From assembly GCA_014804565.1 (NCBI GenBank), contig JAAUZN010000018.1:56253-65983 (forward strand): DNA of 9,731 bases, given 5' to 3'. Made by a program: the position numbers and the translations under genes. This DNA comes from Lachnospiraceae bacterium. Lineage in GTDB: Bacteria; Bacillota; Clostridia; Lachnospirales; Lachnospiraceae. The notes under the pieces were generated by a model. It searched no databases and was not told the origin of the DNA. It saw nothing but the letters and a program-made list of their open reading frames with translations. Positions 1 to 5,919 of the stretch are shown here, piece by piece; the first letter of the stretch is position 1; every line of letters begins with the position of its first letter.

Positions 1-13
1 TTTCGTTGTAAAA

Positions 14-29
14 TATATAAATTTATATA
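14..29. repeat. AT-only perfect palindrome upstream of glgC
   Basis: TATATAAATTTATATA is a perfect 16-base palindrome lying 20 bases before the glgC start codon. It contains several -10-like hexamers such as TATATA and TTATAT, so it may overlap the glgC promoter, but a -35 element at the right distance would fall before the window. Sequences made only of A and T form palindromes easily by chance, so an operator role is speculative. Confidence 0.3.
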
Positions 30-49
30 AAGAAATAAGAGGTGATAAG

Positions 50-1324
50 ATGGTAAAAAAAGAGATGATTGCCATGTTGCTGGCGGGCGGTCAGGGAAGC
101 AGATTGGGCGTGCTTACGTCAAAGGTGGCCAAGCCTGCGGTATCCTTTGGCAGTAAGTACAGGATCATTGATTTTCCGCTGAGTAACTGCATTAACTCAG
201 GTGTTGATACGGTGGGTGTGCTCACGCAGTATCAGCCGCTGCGGTTGAATACCCATATCGGAATCGGTATTCCGTGGGATCTGGACAGGAACATAGGAGG
301 CGTTACGGTACTGCCGCCTTATGAGAAGAGTGCGAACAGCGAGTGGTATACCGGTACGGCAAATGCGATCTATCAGAACATAGATTATATGGAAAGCTTT
401 AATCCGGATTATGTGCTGATCCTTTCGGGAGATCATATCTATAAAATGGATTACGAGGTGATGCTCGACTTCCATAAACAGAATGGGGCAGAGGTGACGA
501 TCGCGGTTATGCCGGTTCCCATGGAGGAGGCGAAGCGTTTCGGCATCATGATCACGGATGAGAACCGTAAGATCACGGACTTTGAGGAGAAACCGGAGAA
601 TCCACGCAGTAATCTGGCATCGATGGGCATCTACATCTTTAACTGGAAGACTCTCAAGGAGGCGCTGCTTGCCAATGCTGATCAGCCGGGACTGGATTTC
701 GGTAAGCATCTGATTCCTTATTGTCATAAAAAGGATGCGCCCCTTTACGCATATGAGTTCAACGGCTACTGGAAGGATGTGGGAACACTCCACTCTTTCT
801 GGGAGGCGAACATGGAATTGATCGACATTGTGCCGGAGTTTAACCTCTACGAAGAGTATTGGAAGATATACACCAAGAGTGAGATCCTGCCGCCTCAGTA
901 TCTGTCAGCGGACAGCGTGGTGGAAAAGAGTATCATCGGCGAGGGCAGCGAGATATACGGACAGGTTTATAATTCTGTGATCGGCTGCGGCGTCACCATC
1001 GGAGCGGGTACGGTAGTCAGGGATTCCATTATCATGAATCAGACGCAGATCGGTGAGAACTGTGAGATTTATAAAGCGGTTGTGGCAGAGAACGTGGTAA
1101 TTGAGAACGATGTGAAGATGGGCATCGGGGAACCGGTTCCCAACGAGACTGATCCGCACATTTACGATCACGATCTGGTGACAGTGGGTGAAAAGAGCGT
1201 TATCCCGAAAGGCATAACCATAGGAAAAAATTCAGTGGTATTCGGTGTGACGACGCAGGATGACTATACAGACTGGTATCTTCCCAGCGGTAAAACTTTG
1301 ATTAAGGCAGGTGATAAATCGTGA
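50..1324 (+). CDS. glgC: Glucose-1-phosphate adenylyltransferase, catalytic subunit GlgC
   Basis: Makes ADP-glucose and pyrophosphate from ATP and glucose-1-phosphate, the committed step of bacterial glycogen synthesis, in the cytoplasm. The 424-residue protein has the full nucleotidyltransferase fold. The nucleotide loop AGGQGSRL is at residues 12-19 and AKPA at 27-30. GDHIYKMD (127-134) carries the catalytic-type Asp128, FEEKP (178-182) carries the glucose-1-phosphate-binding Lys181, and YWKDVGT is at 240-246. A left-handed beta-helix of hexapeptide repeats ([20 protein letters not shown]) fills roughly 290-400. The length lies between that of Bacillus-type enzymes and the 431-residue E. 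coli enzyme. The start at 50 is preferred because AAGAGGTG (37-44) sits five bases upstream. The next ATG (65) lacks such a site. The stop overlaps the glgD start by four bases (GTGA), which implies translational coupling to its partner subunit. All key residues are present, so this is taken as the active subunit. Confidence 0.97.
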   Translation: MVKKEMIAMLLAGGQGSRLGVLTSKVAKPAVSFGSKYRIIDFPLSNCINSGVDTVGVLTQYQPLRLNTHIGIGIPWDLDRNIGGVTVLPPYEKSANSEWYTGTANAIYQNIDYMESFNPDYVLILSGDHIYKMDYEVMLDFHKQNGAEVTIAVMPVPMEEAKRFGIMITDENRKITDFEEKPENPRSNLASMGIYIFNWKTLKEALLANADQPGLDFGKHLIPYCHKKDAPLYAYEFNGYWKDVGTLHSFWEANMELIDIVPEFNLYEEYWKIYTKSEILPPQYLSADSVVEKSIIGEGSEIYGQVYNSVIGCGVTIGAGTVVRDSIIMNQTQIGENCEIYKAVVAENVVIENDVKMGIGEPVPNETDPHIYDHDLVTVGEKSVIPKGITIGKNSVVFGVTTQDDYTDWYLPSGKTLIKAGDKS

Positions 1325-2439
1325 GAGCAATCGGAATTATCTTAGCGGGTGGTAACAATCACAGGATCCGGCAGTTGACCCAGAAGCGTGCGGTCTGTGC
1401 GATGCCTATTGCGGGAAGCTACAGGAGCATTGACTTTGCTCTCAGTAATATGTCCAATTCCCACATCAATAAAGTGGCAGTGTTTACACAGTACAATGCG
1501 GGCAGCCTGAATGAACATTTAAGTTCTTCAAAGTGGTGGGATTTCGGGCGGAAACAGGGAGGCCTGTATGTGGTGACGCCTGCGGTGACAGCGGAGAGCA
1601 ACGCCTGGTATCGGGGTACGGCGGATGCGATCGCGCAGAATCTCAGCTTTTTAAAGAACAGCCATGAGCCTTATGTGGTGATCGTTTCCGGCGACTGTGT
1701 CTATAAGATGGATTACAATAAAGTGCTGGAATATCATATCGAGAAGAAAGCTGATATCACAGTAGTCTGCAAGGATCTGGATCCGGATGTCAATGTGGAG
1801 CGTTTCGGTACGATCAAGATGAATGAGGACAGCCGTATTGAGGAGTTTGAGGAGAAGCCGGTGGTGGCGAAATCCAACACCATCTCCTGCGGTATCTATG
1901 TAGTCAGAAGGCGTCTGCTGATCGAGATGATCGAGAAATGTAAAGAGGAGGACCGTTTCGATTTCGTAAAGGATATTCTGATCCGTTATAAGAACCAGAA
2001 GCGGATATACGGTTATAAGACCAGGGAGTACTGGAGCAATATCGCTACGGTGGATGATTACTTTAAGACCAACATGGACTTCCTGAAACCGGAGATCAGA
2101 GATTACTTTTTCAAGCAGTATCCTGATGTATATTCCAAGGTGGACGATCTTCCGCCGGCGAAGTATAATGTGGGAGCCAAGATCAAAAACAGCCTGATAT
2201 CCAGCGGATGTATCGTTAACGGCACCGTGGAAGACTCCGTGATCTTTAAGGAGACCTACATCGGGAGCAACTGTTATATCAAGAACTCCATCATTCTGAA
2301 TGATGTGTATATAGGAGACAATACACATATAGAGAATTGTATTGTGGAGAGCAGAGGCACCATTCGTGCCAATTCTTACCATAAGGGTGAGAACGGAATT
2401 GAGATCGTTGTGGAACATAACGATAGATATACTCTTTGA
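1321..2439 (+). CDS. glgD: GlgD, regulatory/non-catalytic subunit of ADP-glucose pyrophosphorylase
   Basis: Homologue of GlgC that pairs with it. In Geobacillus stearothermophilus GlgD alone is inactive and the GlgC/GlgD complex works better than GlgC alone. This 372-residue copy shows the expected degeneration. The glycine loop is AGGNNHRI (9-16) where GlgC has [12 protein letters not shown] is replaced by AVCA (24-27). GDHIYKMD becomes GDCVYKMD (124-131), and YWKDVGT becomes YWSNIAT (237-243). Asp125 and FEEKP (176-180) are kept. A shortened beta-helix with hexapeptide turns (IGSNC, IGDNT) ends the protein. The GTG start at 1321 lies within the end of glgC (GTGA), and GGTGA just upstream (1310-1314) can serve as a weak ribosome binding site, so translation probably depends on glgC being translated. 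The altered ATP-site residues are seen directly. Lack of activity is inferred from the family. Confidence 0.95.
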   Translation: MRAIGIILAGGNNHRIRQLTQKRAVCAMPIAGSYRSIDFALSNMSNSHINKVAVFTQYNAGSLNEHLSSSKWWDFGRKQGGLYVVTPAVTAESNAWYRGTADAIAQNLSFLKNSHEPYVVIVSGDCVYKMDYNKVLEYHIEKKADITVVCKDLDPDVNVERFGTIKMNEDSRIEEFEEKPVVAKSNTISCGIYVVRRRLLIEMIEKCKEEDRFDFVKDILIRYKNQKRIYGYKTREYWSNIATVDDYFKTNMDFLKPEIRDYFFKQYPDVYSKVDDLPPAKYNVGAKIKNSLISSGCIVNGTVEDSVIFKETYIGSNCYIKNSIILNDVYIGDNTHIENCIVESRGTIRANSYHKGENGIEIVVEHNDRYTL

Positions 2440-2465
2440 TCTTGGACAGAGTTTTGATCAGAGGG
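2432..2465 (+). other. Hairpin spanning the glgD stop codon
   Basis: CTCTTTGATC (2432-2441) can pair with GATCAGAGGG (2456-2465) as ten base pairs, two of them G-U, around a 14-base loop. The glgD stop codon lies inside the left arm. No run of U follows, so it does not look like an intrinsic terminator. It could protect the 3' end of the glg message or mark a processing point. Base pairing is read by eye with no energy calculation. Confidence 0.4.
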
Positions 2466-2656
2466 CTGCAGTACCGTTGGGGGGTTATAGATGTTATGAG
2501 GGTGATTGCCATGAGGATTTAAGTTGGCTGTATAAGGGTATGAGCAATTAAATGTTTATTACAAGCTACGTGGCTTGATGGGTATGACTTGTGTAGAAAG
2601 CTTGTGAAAACCGGCAGATTTCTGTCCGGTATCATATGATAAGGAGGCTGAGCTTC
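2440..2656 (+). promoter_or_regulatory. Non-coding leader between glgD and spoVG
   Basis: This 217-base gap holds no convincing gene. Its right half carries several inverted repeats. ACAAGCT (2561-2567) can pair with AGCTTGT (2599-2605), while CAAGC within it can instead pair with GCTTG (2573-2577), so the two folds exclude each other. A compact hairpin (2610-2630: ACCGG/CCGGT plus CAG/CTG with one bulged T) is followed directly by the palindrome ATCATATGAT (2631-2640) and then the spoVG ribosome binding site. A possible but weak promoter is TTGCCA (2506-2511) with TATAAG (2531-2536), at a long 19-base spacing. AGGATTT (2514-2520) matches the -35 of sigma-H promoters such as that of B. subtilis spoVG, but I see no matching GAAT -10 at the right distance. 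Confidence 0.45.
2641..2647 (+). promoter_or_regulatory. spoVG ribosome binding site
   Basis: AAGGAGG is a full-strength Shine-Dalgarno sequence nine bases before the ATG at 2657. It fixes the start there. An upstream in-frame ATG at 2636 would place this site inside the coding region and add seven residues absent from known SpoVG proteins. Confidence 0.9.
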
Positions 2657-2929
2657 ATGAGAATTACTGATGTCCGCGTGCGTAAAATGACTCAAGACAG
2701 CAAGATGAAGGCAATCGTCTCGATCACGATTGACGATGAATTCGTAGTTCATGACATTAAAGTAATTGAAGGCGAAAAGGGGCTGTTCATAGCGATGCCG
2801 AGCAAGAAGGCTTCGGATGGCGAGTACCGTGATATCGCGCATCCGATCAATTCGGAGACTCGGGAAAGAATCCAGAGCATTATTCTGGAAAGCTATGAGA
2901 AAGCGCTCTTAGAACCGAACAGTGAGTAA
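2657..2929 (+). CDS. spoVG: Septation/regulatory protein SpoVG
   Basis: Small cytoplasmic regulator of 90 residues. In Bacillus it influences sporulation septum formation, and in Staphylococcus, Listeria and Borrelia SpoVG proteins bind DNA or RNA and affect many genes. The sequence follows the family almost end to end: [11 protein letters not shown] at the N-terminus, [20 protein letters not shown] at 16-35, [10 protein letters not shown] at 42-51 and [13 protein letters not shown] at 57-69, the last being the strongest signature. The helical tail (residues 70-90) is short, as is usual in Clostridia, and lacks the longer acidic tail of Bacillus. The start is set by AAGGAGG at 2641-2647. A strong terminator follows 15 bases after the stop, so it is probably expressed as a single gene or as the last gene of a glg-spoVG transcript. 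Confidence 0.97.
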   Translation: MRITDVRVRKMTQDSKMKAIVSITIDDEFVVHDIKVIEGEKGLFIAMPSKKASDGEYRDIAHPINSETRERIQSIILESYEKALLEPNSE

Positions 2930-2944
2930 AATGCATGATGAGAT

Positions 2945-2980
2945 GAGAGGGGGACGCGAAAGCGTCCTTCTCTTGGTTTT
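2945..2980 (+). terminator. Intrinsic terminator after spoVG
   Basis: GAGAGGGGGACGC (2945-2957) and GCGTCCTTCTCTT (2962-2974) form a 13-pair stem with three G-U pairs, closed by a GAAA tetraloop (2958-2961) of the stable GNRA class. A U-rich tail, GGTTTT and then AAATTTTAT, follows. The tail is interrupted by two G residues, so some read-through into the sigma factor gene 25 bases further on is plausible. Confidence 0.85.
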
Positions 2981-3004
2981 AAATTTTATAAGAGGGACAA
3001 AAGA

Positions 3005-5164
3005 ATGAAGGCACCAGTGGAATTGGAAGCAGCGATAAACCGCTATAAAAATGGAAATCGGGAAGCGTTTGACGAGGTTTATAACTTGTCGCACAAGTAT
3101 CTGTATGTCTGTATCTTACATATAGTAAAGGAAGAGGATACAGCGAAAGATATGCTGCAGGAAACTTATCTGGAGATCAGCAGGAGCATATCGCAGTTGA
3201 AAAACGCGGAGGATTTTCTGAGTTGGGCGGCGGTCATCGCCAGAAGAAAATGCTTTGCCTATTTCAACAAGTCGGACAAGTTTGTGCTGTCCGGAGAGGA
3301 TGCGGAGCAGGATCTTTTGGAAAATATCGCAGATGACGAGGCTTTTATTCCCGAATTCCTCATGCAGGATATGGAGAAGAGACGGCTGATACGGGAAATA
3401 ATCGACGGCTTGAGCGATATGCAGCGCCTGTGTGTGATCGGTTATTATTATAACGAACAAAAACAGGAAGAAATAGCGGAAGAGCTCGGCATCCCGGTAA
3501 ATACAGTGAAGTCCCATCTGAACCGCGCGAAAGCCAAGATCAGAGAGGAAGTTCTGACGCTGGAGAGGGAGAAGGATACGAAGCTCTATGCTCTTGCGCC
3601 GTTTATGCTGCTCTTCTTCGCGGAGGAAGCAGAGGCTTGCGAGGCAGTTCCTATGTCGGAAGAGCTTAAGGATGCTGTGAAGACAGAGAAATCCCCATCT
3701 ATAGCCGAGAGGCTGGCGCAGATCAGTGTGAGAGGAAAGCTTTTGATCGGTGCTGTTGTGCTGTTGGCGGGCGCGGCTGCAGTGATAGGCGTTGTGGTGT
3801 CCCGCCCTCGGGAGGAAGCACAGGAGATAAGCGAGGAGGGAGCGGAAACAGCACAGACGGGCGAGCCCGAGGAGCTGCAGGAGACCGAAAATATTCCTGA
3901 GACAGAGATGGAGACGGAAATTTCGGAGGAGAACGAGCCCGAGGAGAATACAGAACTTGCGATCTCCGGTATGTATGATCAGCTGAGTCAGGGAAGAGAC
4001 GGAATCATTGTTGTGAGCAGCGGGAGAAAGTGGGGGCTTGTCACTTATGATAATCAGGTCATCGTCCCGGTGGAATATGATTTTGCCAGCACAGCCCCTA
4101 ACGACGATGGACAGACCTTCTTTGGCAATGCGGGAAACTATCAGGTTTTTGATAAGGAAGGAAATGTGCTCTTTGAGACCGATAAGCCGATCAAGGCGGT
4201 CAGTGACGGCGTGGTGCTCTGGGTAGAGACCGATGACAACATGACATATAATTTCGGCTATGTGAAACTGGACGGCACGGTACTTTATGAATCCGATGGT
4301 GAGGATGTGGAAGGACAGGCAGGCGCCGTTGGCTTCAGCGAGGGCTACGCCTTTTCCAGCAACGGCGATCAGAGCACCGAGTACCGGATCGCGGCGGATG
4401 GTACGACGACAGATATTTATGAGGAGAGGGTAATTTTAAGGCATCCGGAATTGCTGAATACACCTGTGGAATCATCATCAATCGTGGTAAACGGAACCGG
4501 CTCCGATATCAATTATTATTACCCGATAGGGGCGTGCTATCAGGGATATTATGTGGACAGAGGCGTTGATTTTTTTGAAGACACGGGTAATCAGTTTTAT
4601 GTGTATGACGCAGAGGGAACGGAGCAGTATTGGCTGCGTATGGAGGCGGCCGCCGAATATGCGGGTTTCCCATATTCCTGGGAAAACGGCACGCCAGGCT
4701 GGAATCTGCGCGGCTTTTACCACAACGGAAATTACTGTTACAGCAATCAGACTAAGGTGGCAGTTTCCTTGACCTATGGAGAAGAGACGAAGGCCTATCT
4801 GCTGGATCTGTCGAAGCTGGAGGAAAGAGAAGAGGGGTGGACTACAATGACCTTTGTGACGGATGATACCGTATTGGCACAGGGAGAGTATGTCGGAATC
4901 GGAGACACCACCTACTGGCTTATCCAGAAGGACGGACAGTGGGGGTATATCGATCACGAGGGCAGGGTGGTGCAGATGTTTGACGATGCCGCCGCTTTTT
5001 ACGGCGGGAAAGCGATGGTCATACAGGACGGGTACGCCTCCTTTGTCGATGAAGATATGAATCTGAGCGAATGGAAGATACCTGCCCAGAGTGTAACGGG
5101 ACACGGCGAGGTATTTGCCGTGACTACGGAGGAAGGGCAGAAGTGTTATACGGCGGCTGAATGA
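3005..5164 (+). CDS. ECF-like sigma factor fused to a transmembrane helix and WG-repeat-like ectodomain
   Basis: Predicted membrane-anchored transcription factor of 719 residues. Residues about 20-90 are sigma-70 region 2 (the DMLQETYLEISRSI segment at 49-62 is its core). Residues about 125-182 are region 4, with a helix-turn-helix in QEEIAEELGIPVNTVKSHLN (154-173). A short hydrophobic patch lies at 194-205. A clear membrane helix runs 245-266 (KLLIGAVVLLAGAAAVIGVV onward). Residues 268-318 are a linker very rich in Glu, Thr and Pro. The C-terminal 400 residues carry WG-type motifs, best at 341-362 (KWGLVTYDNQVIVPVEYDF) and 644-676 (QWGYIDHEGRVV), with weaker copies near 378-408 and 416-452. 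Residues 463-640 match nothing I recognise. The sigma part must be cytoplasmic, which places the WG part outside. AGAGGG (2991-2996) precedes the ATG by eight bases. It is isolated by terminators on both sides and no anti-sigma gene is adjacent. Sensing through the ectodomain is inference, and its promoter targets are unknown. Confidence 0.93.
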   Translation: MKAPVELEAAINRYKNGNREAFDEVYNLSHKYLYVCILHIVKEEDTAKDMLQETYLEISRSISQLKNAEDFLSWAAVIARRKCFAYFNKSDKFVLSGEDAEQDLLENIADDEAFIPEFLMQDMEKRRLIREIIDGLSDMQRLCVIGYYYNEQKQEEIAEELGIPVNTVKSHLNRAKAKIREEVLTLEREKDTKLYALAPFMLLFFAEEAEACEAVPMSEELKDAVKTEKSPSIAERLAQISVRGKLLIGAVVLLAGAAAVIGVVVSRPREEAQEISEEGAETAQTGEPEELQETENIPETEMETEISEENEPEENTELAISGMYDQLSQGRDGIIVVSSGRKWGLVTYDNQVIVPVEYDFASTAPNDDGQTFFGNAGNYQVFDKEGNVLFETDKPIKAVSDGVVLWVETDDNMTYNFGYVKLDGTVLYESDGEDVEGQAGAVGFSEGYAFSSNGDQSTEYRIAADGTTTDIYEERVILRHPELLNTPVESSSIVVNGTGSDINYYYPIGACYQGYYVDRGVDFFEDTGNQFYVYDAEGTEQYWLRMEAAAEYAGFPYSWENGTPGWNLRGFYHNGNYCYSNQTKVAVSLTYGEETKAYLLDLSKLEEREEGWTTMTFVTDDTVLAQGEYVGIGDTTYWLIQKDGQWGYIDHEGRVVQMFDDAAAFYGGKAMVIQDGYASFVDEDMNLSEWKIPAQSVTGHGEVFAVTTEEGQKCYTAAE

Positions 5165-5184
5165 CAACCAAAGAAAAAATTATT

Positions 5185-5224
5185 AAAAGCAACCGACTGT
5201 TTTTATAAGTGCGGTTGCTTTTTT
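5185..5224 (+). terminator. Intrinsic terminator after the membrane sigma factor gene
   Basis: GCAACCG (5189-5195) pairs perfectly with CGGTTGC (5212-5218). ACT/AGT (5196-5198 with 5208-5210) can extend the stem past a bulged G at 5211. Six T residues follow directly (5219-5224), and the A-rich left flank can pair with them. This separates the sigma gene from pth. The A-rich left flank could also make it work on the opposite strand, but no gene there needs it. Confidence 0.88.
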
Positions 5225-5238
5225 GCTTCCTAAGTTTC

Positions 5239-5267
5239 TTGCAAGAGCAGGAAAATACTGATAGAAT
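5239..5267 (+). promoter_or_regulatory. Predicted housekeeping promoter for pth-mfd
   Basis: The -35 TTGCAA (5239-5244) and -10 TAGAAT (5262-5267) are separated by exactly 17 bases, and a TGA triplet (5259-5261) supplies an extended -10 element. Transcription would begin near 5274, giving a leader of about 38 bases before pth. The position just after a terminator and before an operon of housekeeping genes fits. The match was read by eye and has no experimental support. Confidence 0.7.
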
Positions 5268-5311
5268 AGAAAAACGAGTGAAAACAAACAGCACAAGGAA
5301 TCGAGGTAACT

Positions 5312-5902
5312 ATGTACGTCATCGTAGGGCTGGGGAACCCGGACAGAAAATATCTGAATACCAGACATAACATCGGCTTTGATGTGATCGACGCGATCGC
5401 GGAGAAGAATGATATCACGCTGGGAGAAAAAAAGCACAAGGCCGTGATCGGCAAAGGAATTGTGGCGGGGCAGAAAGTCGTACTGGTAAAACCGCTCACT
5501 TATATGAATTTGAGTGGTGAGAGTGTCCGCAGTGTCATAGACTTTTATAAAGTGGACGAGAAAAACGAGTTAATCGTGATTTCGGATGATATCAACCTCG
5601 ATATGGGACAGATTCGGATTCGGAAGCGCGGCAGTGACGGAGGCCATAACGGTCTGAAAAATATCATCATGCATCTGGGGCATAACGAGTTTATCCGGGT
5701 GCGGATGGGTGTGGGAGAGAAGCCGCCGAAAATGGATCTGGCGGATTACGTGCTGTGCCATTATTTTGAAGATGAACGGGAAATGATGAACGAGGGTGCC
5801 CGTAAGGCAGCTTTGGCAATAGAGGCGATCGTTGCAGAAGGACCCGATGCCGCCATGAATCAATACAATGCGCGCAAGCGACCGCCGCAGGAGACAACAT
5901 AA
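5312..5902 (+). CDS. pth: Peptidyl-tRNA hydrolase
   Basis: Cleaves the ester bond of peptidyl-tRNAs that drop off ribosomes, recycling tRNA. It is essential in most bacteria and acts in the cytoplasm. The 196-residue length is typical. Family motifs are complete: VGLGNP (5-10, Asn9), TRHNIGFDV (17-25) with the catalytic His19, PLTYMNLSGESV (61-72, Asn66), ISDDINLDMG (90-99) with the conserved Asp92, and GGHNGLKNI (110-118, Asn113). Two small departures are Asp11 where many members have Gly and Asp109 where Ala is common. Neither is a catalytic position. The start is supported by GAGG (5303-5306) six bases before the ATG and by alignment of the N-terminal motif. It follows a predicted extended -10 promoter and precedes mfd by 17 bases, so the two are probably co-transcribed, as in Bacillus. 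Confidence 0.97.
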   Translation: MYVIVGLGNPDRKYLNTRHNIGFDVIDAIAEKNDITLGEKKHKAVIGKGIVAGQKVVLVKPLTYMNLSGESVRSVIDFYKVDEKNELIVISDDINLDMGQIRIRKRGSDGGHNGLKNIIMHLGHNEFIRVRMGVGEKPPKMDLADYVLCHYFEDEREMMNEGARKAALAIEAIVAEGPDAAMNQYNARKRPPQETT

Positions 5903-5919
5903 AACGAAGAGAGGTTCAA

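Noticed and set aside
2496..2522. Eight-codon open frame (MRVIAMRI) after a run of six G residues upstream of spoVG
   Set aside because: The G-run is not a proper Shine-Dalgarno sequence and the frame is too short to distinguish from chance. No leader-peptide signature such as repeated regulatory codons is seen.
2514..2553. Sigma-H promoter like that of B. subtilis spoVG
   Set aside because: AGGATTT matches the -35, but no GAAT-like -10 occurs at the expected distance; the bases there read AGGG.
2552..2607. Two tiny tandem frames (MFITSYVA and MGMTCVESL) overlapping as TGATG in the spoVG leader
   Set aside because: Neither has a ribosome binding site, and both lie within the inverted repeats, which explain the sequence as well.
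2636..2656. Upstream ATG that would lengthen SpoVG by seven residues
   Set aside because: It would put the perfect AAGGAGG site inside the gene and add residues not found in the family. The start at 2657 fits both the site and the protein.
2945..2974. Riboswitch or small RNA between spoVG and the sigma gene
   Set aside because: The structure is a simple GNRA-capped stem followed by a U-rich tail, fully explained as a terminator, and there is no room for an aptamer.
3587..3620. Second membrane helix in the sigma protein at residues 194-205
   Set aside because: Only about 12 hydrophobic residues before a run of Glu, too short to cross a membrane. It is better seen as an amphipathic or conserved linker segment.
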